Positions 55,413-64,000 of a DNA stretch of 64,000 bases are shown here, in pieces. The translations under genes and the position numbers were made by a program. The stretch is taken from assembly GCF_000218685.1 (NCBI RefSeq), contig NW_006763291.1, forward strand, positions 953,789-1,017,788. Reading direction: 5' to 3'. Positions within the stretch are counted from its first letter, which is position 1. Every line of letters starts with the position of its first letter. The notes beneath the pieces are model-generated. The model worked only from the letters and a program-made list of their open reading frames with translations. It was not told where the DNA came from and made no database searches. Source of the DNA: Serpula lacrymans var. lacrymans S7.9. Taxonomy: Eukaryota; Basidiomycota; Agaricomycetes; Boletales; Serpulaceae.

Positions 55413-58400
55413 TTACGACCAAAGATCAAGACGGAACAAGCAATATAACAGTGTAGCTGCCTTGCATACAGGGCAGGCAGAGGTAGCAATAATCTCTCTC
55501 GTAATGCATCTACATATCCCTGGTCAGGTAGAAAGCAAGGAAATGTTTGCCAGACTAACTTGTTACAGAAAATGTGGCCACACATCGTCACTGTCATGCC
55601 CTCGCACGGATTCACCTGACATAGCCTACAGTGGAACCGCAGAGCATGGCCATCAAATGCGTGCCTGGATGTTTTTGAAGGCTCATTTTCATCTGCTTTA
55701 CCAGGAAGTTCCGATCCCTGCTTCACGTCAACGTGGTTTCCTACGTAGGAATCGCTTTGGTAAGGTTTTGCTCACGTCCCAATACAGGCTAAGGTCAGGC
55801 TTGCACTTACCGTGGCCGGTTCTCCTGGATACAGAGGAAGAGAACATTTCTAAGTGTTGCCCTTGACGGTTATGAAACGGCATTGGTGAATCAGATGGTG
55901 AGAGAGTGGAGGAAAGCAAAGGAGATCCTGAATCAGAGCTTATCGGAGACTGTGAACTAGTAGATCTTGCACTAGTTGCGACGAGATAGGCTTGACCACT
56001 TTGTATATGCTTTGGTAACGACTCCTTAGATATAAGTATGATCGATGTCTCTGGAGAGCTGGGGGACGCTTAGTATGCACCCTATACCGGGAATAAATAA
56101 AGAATAAGAACCAACCTGAGGCCCTCGAAATCATCTGATAGCCGGTCAGAAGATGCAACAGAGGAAGGTCGCGCCTCATAATTGAAAGCCAAGCCTTGCA
56201 ATCCCAGCCCACCATCTTCCCCATCATCACTCTCTTGCAGGAAAGAAGTATGCTGTGATTCCGCATCATTACTAGTCGCACTATGACTATGTGGGGCTAA
56301 GTTTACGCCTAAAGCACCATCACTTAATGGGAGCGTTCCCAAAGACTCGAGGGAAGGAAATATTGTACGTGGTGACCTAGCCTCGAAACGGAAAGTATTG
56401 GGATTATCGCGCGGGAAATGTTGAAAGTGAACTGGACTTTCAGATCTGCTTGGAATCGGAGAGTGAGTTTCTGTCACACATAGTAGAGGACTCATGTCTC
56501 TAGGGCTGATGTAAGGTTCGCCTTCGCCCAGTGATGTGCGTGATGACTCTAGGCGTCTGTCCAAACGTTGTAGCATGGCGGAATCCAGGTCATGAGATGA
56601 GACTGAGGCGTGGAGGTGTTCACTGTGGGAAAGACGATCCGCATCCTCATCCGTGGCGTATTCGGAGTTGTAGTCATGATGATCACTAAATACTGACTCA
56701 AGTTTAGGAGCGATTGCTTCCTCATTCTCGCAGTACTCTCCGGCGAATGCAACCATCTAAATCGGAATTCAATATATCATCAGAACAGCAAATTTGCATA
56801 CAACTCACCTGTTCAGAAACACGAGATTCGCGTGAAACGTGTTCAATTAATAGTCTTGATCCATGGTGAGATACATGCTGTAGGTCGCATGCAATCTGCT
56901 CTTAGATAACGAAGGCGCTGACTAAACTTGTACCCACTAGTAAATAGGTCTCTTCGTCCACAAAGCCAACATCACAATCCTCGCATTTGGGGTGGCTGGC
57001 AAAATGACGATAATGATGTTCTAACGCTTCCGCAGTATCAAATTGCCAGTGGCATGAAGGACAGTAACAATCCAAGTGCAATTCTGCGCAATGCTGTGCA
57101 AGCGAATATTAAGGACGAAGTTGAAATGTGAAGATGTATACGCACGTGACGGTACCACGAGACATCCAGAAAAAGAAGTTCGCACTTTGTACATGCGGGG
57201 TGTATGTCCATATGCTCCTGCAATTCTTGTACTGTGTAGTATCCCATGTCGGTGAAGTAGCAGCGATAGAACGATCCCCCAAATCCAGGGAGCGCTGGAC
57301 CGAGATACTGATCTTTGACACGTAATGGCTGGCAGGTCGGGAGAGGACTTCTCGGAATGACAGGTTCACCCCAGTCAAAGTAATGGGTTTTAGGGAATGA
57401 GGGAATAACTTCATGTTCCTTTATATCGTCGCGCAAGTGAGTTTCTTCATCAAATGAATCGTAACAGCTCATCAAAGGCGAGTGATCAGATACATCTTGC
57501 CCTGGTTGGTTCATCCAATCTCTTAGGAATATTGATATCGCCTGCCTCCGAGTCCTCATTTTCGAGATGTTGCTTTAGTGAAATGGGAGTTGCTGCATCG
57601 CGATTGAATACAGAGTGCCCGTATTCTTCGGAGTGTCTTGTCCCAGCATCGTGCCCTGGCAATTGGAGGGCCTTAAGCTCGCGATGACAGATTCTACAGT
57701 TACATACATGAATGGCCAAAGTCCGCTGTGTGGGATCATCTGTGGACTCGTGCTTTTGCATACATGTGTCGCCTGTCTGTAGATGTCTGGCATTGCGGTG
57801 TAAGTCCAGAGCCTCGAGCGAGTAGAATTCCTGATTACAGGTAGGACACTCGTGCTTCGACAAATGTCCGTAAAGGCGATGAAGCTCTAGCGCGTCCGAT
57901 GATTGCAGCGTCAAGCCGCAGCTGGAGCACTGGTACTCAATAGACGCTTGTAAAACCTGATTCTCTGAACCTTCAGAGGACTGAAGAGTACGATTACGGA
58001 TATGAGTTGTAGAATGATGCTTGGTCGTCCTATGGCTTTGTAATGCCTCCTCAGATTTGAAATCATGTCCACAGAGATAACAATTAAACGTGGGAGCGTG
58101 TGTTGCTGCCATGTGCTGCTCTAAAGCTTGAGAAGATACGAATTGGCGGCTACACTCCTTGCATTCATAAAACACAGGATGTTTAGTATCGTTATGCTGA
58201 TCCAAAGCTTGAAGAGATCCGAATTCGCGACTACACCTCTCGCAATAGTGTAAATGTTTAGCACTGTTATGCTTCTCCAAAGCGTCCACAGATTCGAAAT
58301 CACGTCCACAGATATAACAATTAAACGTGGGAACGTGTGTTGCTGCCATGTGCTGCTCTAAAGCTTGAAGAGATCCGAATTCGCGACTACACCTCTCGCA

Positions 58401-58880
58401 ATAGTGTAAATGTTTAGCACTGTTATGCTTCTCCAAAGCGTCCACAGATTTGAAATCACGTCCACAGATATAACAATTAAACGTGGGAACGTGTGTTACT
58501 GCCATGTGCTGCTCTAAAGCTTGAGAAGATACGAATTGGCGGCTACACTCCTTGCATTCATAAAACACAAGATGTTTAGTATCGTTATGCTGATCCAAAG
58601 CTTGAAGAGATCCGAATTCGCGACTACACCTCTTGCAATGGTGTAAATGTTTAGCACTGTTATGTTTCTCCAAAGCGTCCACAGATAGGAAACGATGGTC
58701 GCAAGTTTGACACTCGTGATGTATAGGGTGCTTCGATTGCTTGTGCTATATATGAAGGACATTAAAGTCTGTAGAAAGCGACAGATACGCTTCTCTTGCG
58801 CAGTGTACTACATTACTTACCATTTGTAATGCTTGGGCGTCAGTGAAAGAACGGCCAGAACAAGCTTTGCAAGTAAACAT
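55413..58880 (-). CDS. Multi-C2H2 zinc-finger protein with C-terminal RING
   Basis: Start MFTCKACSGRSFTDAQALQM at 58880, one intron, then a long exon with a run of fingers of the form C-x2-C-x12-H-x4-H (for example CKRCSREFGSLQALDQHNDT). I count twelve regular fingers, then degenerate ones (CPSCHWQFDTAEALEHHYRH). A 70-nt intron (about 57542-57611) shifts the frame correctly into ISIFLRDWMNQPG. Next comes an acidic Ser-rich stretch (56100-56756). The 3' exons form a RING: FHCRLCQVNPCEGMTVTMCG, HIFCNK joined to CITREIIATSACPVCKAATL, and stop TAA at 55413-55415. Likely a nuclear or nucleic-acid-binding E3 ligase, inferred. Splices between 56000 and 57050 are approximate, so two adjacent genes remain possible. 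Confidence 0.78.
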
Positions 58881-59306
58881 GTCGACAAAATTATGAATGA
58901 AGGTGTTTGGATTTCAAGGATACTGGAATCCGAGGTGAGCGTTTGGGAGAGACAACAAGCCGTCTAGTATATGGCTTGGTCGCTCATAACGCGGTCGATA
59001 GAAGAAGACGATCCCAGTGCGGTGTGTACATGACCACAGCATCATGGTGGCCACAATTAAATGACGAGCGGCAAGTGCCGAATACTAGGCGCTCAGTTGG
59101 ATCGGACACTCCAATTGATAAAGAGAATTGTTTATGTGCTGAAGGGGCTCAAACTTAAGGGCTCGTACGGGATCGGATTTTTTTTTCTTTTTTCTTTTTT
59201 CTTCTTTTTTTGAGATTTTCCTCCCCGGCCAAAGCCTTGCCGCTCTAGTGGAGACATAATTGTAGAGTTCCGTGACCCGTCGATAAGATAGTACTACTAG
59301 GACACC
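58881..59306. other. Flank between zinc-finger gene and transposon relic
   Basis: Contains the zinc-finger gene promoter and a poly-pyrimidine run (mostly T) at 59178-59212. No gene seen. Confidence 0.45.
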
Positions 59307-60165
59307 ATGTCATCAGCTATCAGCTATACCGCCTATATGAACTTTCACACCAATCCTGCAACTTGTACGGAAGGAGATGATACTCGTGATTCAGAGGGGC
59401 AGGATGGTTTAAATATTGTAGCTAATCACCAGCTAATCATCAGCCAACAGCGGATGTACTTGGCCCGTTTACAGATGTCAAAACTAGCTTCTGTCGTCAT
59501 TGAATCGATCACACATGCTACTCAGGCTATAGTGGAAGAACAAGTGCAACACCCCAAACCAAGACCATACCACAACTCGGTCCTGACAGGCTATGGATGG
59601 GTCAGGGAATTGATAGATGGGCATCCTGATCGTATCAGGACGGAGCTTGGGGTGCAACAGGAAGTTTTCCCGAAGTTGTTAGATTTATTGCAGGCCAATG
59701 GATACTCGGATTCAAAGCATGTGTTGATTGAAGAATAACTCGCCATTTTTCTGTACACATGTGTGACAGGATTGTCCATTTGCCACATTGCCGAACATTT
59801 CCAGCACTCCAATGACACAGTCTCTAGATACTTCAAGAGAATGCTTGAAGCTTTCACTTGCCCTAATATCTACAATGCATATGTACGTATACCAGGTGCC
59901 AATGCCCCTACACCATTTGCCATCAGCAATAACCTGAAGCTTTGCCATTTTGCGGGTACCATTGGTGCAATTAATGGCACCCATATCGTTTGCAGTCCTT
60001 CCGCTGCAGAATGTGCAGCCTCTCACAATCGAAAGGGTTCAGTCACCCAGAACTGCTTGATGTGCTGTGACTTAGATATGAAGTTCATATACATGCTTAG
60101 CGGCTGGGAGGGGTCAGTTGCAGATGCCAGCCTGTTCCATGACACTCGGACTCATGACCTGTACA
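59307..60165 (+). pseudogene. Dead PIF/Harbinger-type transposase, cut by an LTR
   Basis: DDE transposase of the HARBI1 type. The N-terminal part (59307-59738) includes KPRPYHNSVLTGYGWVREL and LLDLLQANGYSDSKHVLIEE, then an in-frame TAA at 59736-59738. The same frame continues with HIAEHFQHSNDTVSRYFKRM (helix-turn-helix-like), then GAINGTHIVCSPSA, RKGSVTQNCLMCCDLDMKFI and GWEGSVADASLFHD. The first catalytic Asp of the usual GxxDGTHI block is Asn here. The frame ends at 60165, where an LTR begins, so the C-terminal catalytic residue is lost. Terminal inverted repeats were not found. Confidence 0.8.
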
Positions 60166-60586
60166 TGTAACAACCAAGAGTTAGTTACTCTGGCGCACAA
60201 CTCAGACAAACTATAAAGGTAGTGGAGGGAGTGGTTACCCTTAGGATAGGACCGAGTTAGTTGTGGGTAAACAACAGGAGGACTCGCTGAGGAGTCTCCT
60301 GGATCTATTGGGGTATATATACTACTACAGAGTGTTTGTACTTATGTACTATACAGTTTGATAAAGTTAGTGGCTTGATGATGTCATGGGGCCTAGCCCG
60401 CATGACCAGCTCCACTGTGTGAGAGAGTTGTATCTAAAATAAGAAATAAGGCAACGCGGCGCAAGAAAGAGGAGTTTGAACAAAAGGGGAAGTGCCGCGT
60501 GGCACCATGTGTGAAAGCTAAAGTGTACAAGGTTAAAGCGGAGAATGAAAATGAAGGAAAGGTCCGAAAATTGTGTTATCCTAACA
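60166..60586 (-). repeat. LTR of the chromovirus element, copy 4
   Basis: 421 bp beginning TGTAACAACCAAGAG and ending TGTGTTATCCTAACA as read on the plus strand. It abuts the chromodomain end of the minus-strand pol relic, so it is that element's 3' LTR. It shares most of its length with solo copies 1-3 and interrupts the Harbinger relic at 60165. Confidence 0.85.
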
Positions 60587-60589
60587 TTC

Positions 60590-63092
60590 CACAGGACTAG
60601 GAACTCTAATTTTCCACACTTCAAGTGTGTGTCCACCACTCGTTCAACTTCGAACTCTTCTTCACCTTCCTGGGTGACTACAACCGGTCCAGGCTGGTCT
60701 ACACACTGTCCCGGCAGCGGCCCTTTGTAGGGTTTCACATGGCTAATATTGACCGTGGGTACTACCCTCATTCATTTTGGGAGCTCCAACTCCACTGCAT
60801 TGGGTTTGACTTCCTTAATCCGGTAAGGACCAATCCACTTTTCGGTCAGTTTTCTAGACTGCTGATCTTTCAGTTTTAAGTGGTCGGTATCTAGCCAGAC
60901 CAAGTCGCCAACCTTGTAGTCAGGGGTCTTAGAGTGTCTACGCTCTGCCCTGTCTTTCATCTGCTCTGCAGTTTTGAATAGCGCTTTGCGCGTTTTGTCT
61001 AAGACAGACTTCATGTCTTTGACCATGTTCTCAGCAGCCTCGTTCTTGCTTTGCCAGGTTCTACACCCATTCTGGGAAGGTACAATCTTGTAACCTCAAA
61101 TGGTGCCTTTCCTGTAGCCAACGACTGTTTAATAATATAAGAGAACTGGGTTATCTTTAGCCACTTGGCCCAATCCGTCTGCCTGTCATTGATAAATATA
61201 CGGAGGTATTGTTTCAATTCCTGATTGAGCCTTTCCGTTTGTCCATTGGTCTGTGGATGGAACACCGTTGATAATTTAGGTTTGATGCCCAGCATCCGGC
61301 ATACTTTTTTGGTAAATTCGCTAGCAAATTGTGGCCCCCTATCAGAGATAACTGTTTCTGGTAACCCATGGATAGACCATACAGAATCTTTAAATAGATC
61401 TGCTGTACCAGCAGCGGTAATAGTTCTGTTGGTGGGAATAAACACTACTTTTTTGGAGAAGTGATCTACTATCACCATTACCGAATCATACCCATTTGAT
61501 TTGGGTAGATCCGTTGTGAAATTGACCGATATGTCCTGCCAGGGACCAGCTGCTATCGGATTTGGCATAAGTTTACTGGCCGGCGGTAGATGAGAGTTCT
61601 TTGCCATGACACATCTCAGACAGGATTTATGTATTCCTGTACGTCTTTGACTATGCCGGGCCATATGTAGTTTCTGGAGATCAACTCCATCGTTCATTGC
61701 TACCCAGGGTGCCCAGCCACTGGAGTGTTGTGATGTCTGTCTATTGCCTTGATCCTTGTGGACTCAGGCACATAGATTTTGTCTTTAAAACAGAAGAGCC
61801 CGTCTTCCCATAAATAGTTTTTATTGCTGTCAAGGCGCACCTTCTCTTCTGAGGAGATGTTTTTCTTGAAGACTTCTAGAAGATTGGAATCCTGCCCAAT
61901 TCGAGCATTGGCAACCCTGGATTGGTCTATCAGGGTGACACCTTTGTTGTCATCTTTGATGCCATTGGCATGATCCTCTCTTCTGGACAAAGTGTCCGCT
62001 TTCCCCATAGAACTTCCAGGTTTATGAATTAATTTATAATTAAACCTAGACAAGTACACCGTGTACCGGGCCTGTCTTCGGTTCAAGTCTCGGGCTGTCA
62101 TAAAATACTCCAGATTCTTATGATCGGTCCAAATTTCAAACTGGTGCCTAGCACCTTCTATGTAGTGCCGCCAGTGCTCTAGAGCTCTAATGATGGCTAG
62201 CATCTCCTTATTGTAAATTTGATAGTTGCACTCTGTAGGCAACAAACTATGTGATAAATAGGCACAAGGCCTCCAAAGATCATCAGGGCATTTGATTGAC
62301 AAAACAGCCCCAGTAGCAAAATCAGAAGAGTCAGTTTCTAGCCGGAACTCTTTGTCTAATTCTGGAAATGCTAATATGGGCGCTGTCGTAAACACTTGTT
62401 TAAGCTTAACAAAAGCTTCTTGTTCTTTGGCGCCCCAGTGCCAAACAATATCCTTTTTGGTGAGATCGTTCAACGATCTCGTGATTTTTGCGAAGTTTTT
62501 TACAAATCTTCGGTAGAAGTTGCCTAAGCCAAGGAAGGCCCTAACTCCTTTGACGCGAGTAGGTTCTGGCCAATCCAATATAGCTTGAACTTTCTCAGGA
62601 TCCATCCTGATTCTGTTCTGGCCTATTATCATACCAAGGAAGTCTACTTCCTTTACTTTAAAATTACATTTTTTGGGTTTGATGAATAGGTCCCATTCCT
62701 GTAAGTGTCAAAGGACTTCTTGCACAATCCTGTCATGCTCAGCCTCATCGTCCAACTTCGTAAATATTAATAAATTGTCAATGTAAATGACAACACAGTT
62801 TTCCATATCCGCAAAAATCCCGTTCATCATGCTCTGGAAGGTTGCCGGTGAATTGGTCAACCCAAAGAACATAATGAGGGGCTCGAAGGATCCTCGGTGG
62901 CACGTGAACACGGCCTTCCAAGCATCTTCTTCTTTGATGCATACATTATTGTACCCCTACCTTAGATCCATCTTTGTTAAGATCTTGGTGCCAGCCAACT
63001 TGTCTACTAGCTGACTGATCAAAGGCAGCGGATACACATTTTTAACTGTGTACTCATTCAAGTAACAATAGTCCATAATCATACACTTTTTT
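60590..63092 (-). pseudogene. Ty3/gypsy chromovirus pol relic (RT, RNase H, integrase, chromodomain)
   Basis: Minus-strand remnant of a chromodomain retrotransposon. Order from 63092 down: reverse transcriptase ([39 protein letters not shown]), RNase H (FRLETDSSDFATGAVLS, IWTDHKNLEYF), integrase (FTTDLPKSNGYDSVMVIVDH, VISDRGPQF, TNGQTERLNQELKQYL), a GPY-like region (DLVWLDTDHLKLKDQQSRKL, WIGPYRIKEV) and a chromodomain start (EEEFEVERVVDTHLKCGKLE). The catalytic YxDD reads YIDN, and at least four in-frame stops or frame changes break it (near 61699, 62705, 62960 and 61015). Gag, protease and the 5' LTR are missing because the 0.92-kb repeat begins at 63095. Not functional. Confidence 0.88.
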
Positions 63093-63094
63093 TG

Positions 63095-64000
63095 TTGATT
63101 GGTAGCATGGACAGGTGTCAATAACGAAGTGAATATTCAAAAAGACTTGCCTTTGCGCCACACAGGCACAGTGCCACGTGGAATAGTAATTAATATTGCC
63201 TTTTTCAATCTTGTGGCCGATCAGCACCACCTCTATTAGGCAATCCAGTCGCGCTCACCTTTGCTTTCCATCCAGTACTTTCCGTGTTTTGGCATTTTGG
63301 AAAATTTTTGCGTTGCCACTGGCTACACATTGCATTGCGCCCTCGCCTTCATTGTTTCCCTTACTCCCCTTCCTTTACCTAGCCCCACCATGGGCCCCTT
63401 CCTCTCCTTTTTATTCTCACCCAATGGTCATTTCTGGATCCCCATTCTAATCCACCTCTTTGTCACCTCCAGCCTCCTCCTCCTCATCTTCTTTGCTCCC
63501 CCACCATTTCTGATGTCACCACTTCCTATCTGCTTCCATCAACTACCACGTGCCACTGCTGATATCAGCAAAGCCCCGGCGGCCGGTCCAAATAGGGCAA
63601 CAGGTCCATCTTCATGACATCGATCTGCCATCATATACTATCAAAACATCGGTCGCTCGTTTTGCCTGGTTGGAGCGTGGGTGGGTAGTTTTTGAGCTGG
63701 AGAAGGTTCATCCCCTTGCGTTGCCCATGTTCATTGCTGTCCCATTCACTTGGGTACACTTATCTTTTGTCCATCGTCTTCGCTACAGCTACACCTATCA
63801 CACGCTGCCTGGGACTCACTTGTTCCAAATTGGAACTACTCCTCTCCCTCTCTCGTTCGACCAGGTGGTCCAACACAACCAGTCTATTGGTAAGGCCATG
63901 GAACTGTTGGATTTAAACTAGGTGGTGGACCGGTGGCTCCAGTTTCTTTTTTTTCAGCAGAACATTCATTTACAGTGTGTTTATTTTTGATTTTTGAATC
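63095..64000 (+). repeat. Unclassified dispersed repeat, copy 2 (runs off window)
   Basis: Second copy of the repeat at 34965-35883. It joins the truncated pol relic directly. Relative to copy 1 it has an 11-nt deletion near 63539, which breaks the 245-codon frame into pieces at about 63261-63617 and 63550-63921. It also has many C-to-T and G-to-A changes at positions that are CpG in copy 1. The match still holds at base 64000, so the repeat extends beyond the window. Confidence 0.82.

Noticed and set aside
57486..57611. Apparent frameshift in the zinc-finger gene
   Set aside because: A normal 70-nt GT..AG intron explains the frame change and joins two sensible coding frames, so no real frameshift is needed.
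58080..58700. Regularly spaced near-identical repeats that could suggest a CRISPR-like array
   Set aside because: The repeats are in-frame C2H2 finger units of a coding exon in a fungal genome.

Overview
The window is nuclear DNA of a filamentous basidiomycete, most likely an Agaricomycete mushroom. Genes are dense, on both strands, and cut by many short introns (about 45-75 bp, GT..AG). The gene content fits: a CBM1-linked GH5 cellulase, a GH18 chitinase, a CBM19 wall protein, a FET3/FTR1 iron-uptake pair, a DUF6533-type seven-helix membrane protein, MYND and C2H2 proteins, and chromodomain Ty3/gypsy, Harbinger and solo-LTR debris. I saw no bacterial genes, CRISPR array or convincing tRNA or rRNA. 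Exon boundaries given here come from reading conserved protein frames across GT..AG introns, not from transcripts.

Layout. 0.8-2.7 kb: secreted GH5 endoglucanase (-). 4.5-5.8 kb: CIA1, cytosolic Fe-S assembly WD40 protein (+). 6.3-9.8 kb: ubiquitin-specific protease (-). 10.5-11.8 kb: histidinol-phosphate aminotransferase (-). 12.2-13.3 kb: Bin3/MEPCE-type RNA methyltransferase (-). 13.7-19.0 kb: a tandem pair of MYND-finger paralogues (+). 19.2-21.9 kb: divergent SWC5 (-) and SRA-YDG (+) chromatin genes. 22.4-24.1 kb: GH18 chitinase (-). 25.7-27.6 kb: divergent JTB-like membrane protein (-) and SRP19/SEC65 (+). 29.1-32.4 kb: type-B carboxylesterase (+) and MGST3-type MAPEG protein (-). 32.7-37.4 kb: a repeat island with a helicase relic, three LTR copies, an unclassified 0.92-kb repeat with its own ORF, and a reverse-transcriptase scrap. 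37.5-39.4 kb: serine hydroxymethyltransferase (-). 40.6-42.2 kb: CBM19 Ser/Thr-rich secreted protein (+). 42.7-44.9 kb: large unrecognised protein (+). 45.3-50.4 kb: FET3 (-) and FTR1 (+), head to head. 50.6-54.4 kb: one unresolved spliced gene and one DUF6533 membrane protein (both -). 55.4-58.9 kb: multi-C2H2 protein ending in a RING finger (-). 59.3-64.0 kb: nested transposons, namely a dead Harbinger transposase cut by an LTR, a decayed chromovirus pol, and a second copy of the 0.92-kb repeat that runs off the window.

How parts work together. FET3 and FTR1 form the ferroxidase-permease complex of high-affinity iron uptake. Their shared 726-bp promoter holds three perfect ATCWGATAA sites, the element of fungal iron-responsive GATA repressors. 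SWC5 (H2A.Z exchange) and the SRA protein (methyl-CpG reader family) share a 259-bp promoter. Repeat copies in the same window differ mainly by CpG-to-TpG/CpA changes, which suggests that cytosine methylation is or was active here. The rest are independent housekeeping, secretory and accessory genes.
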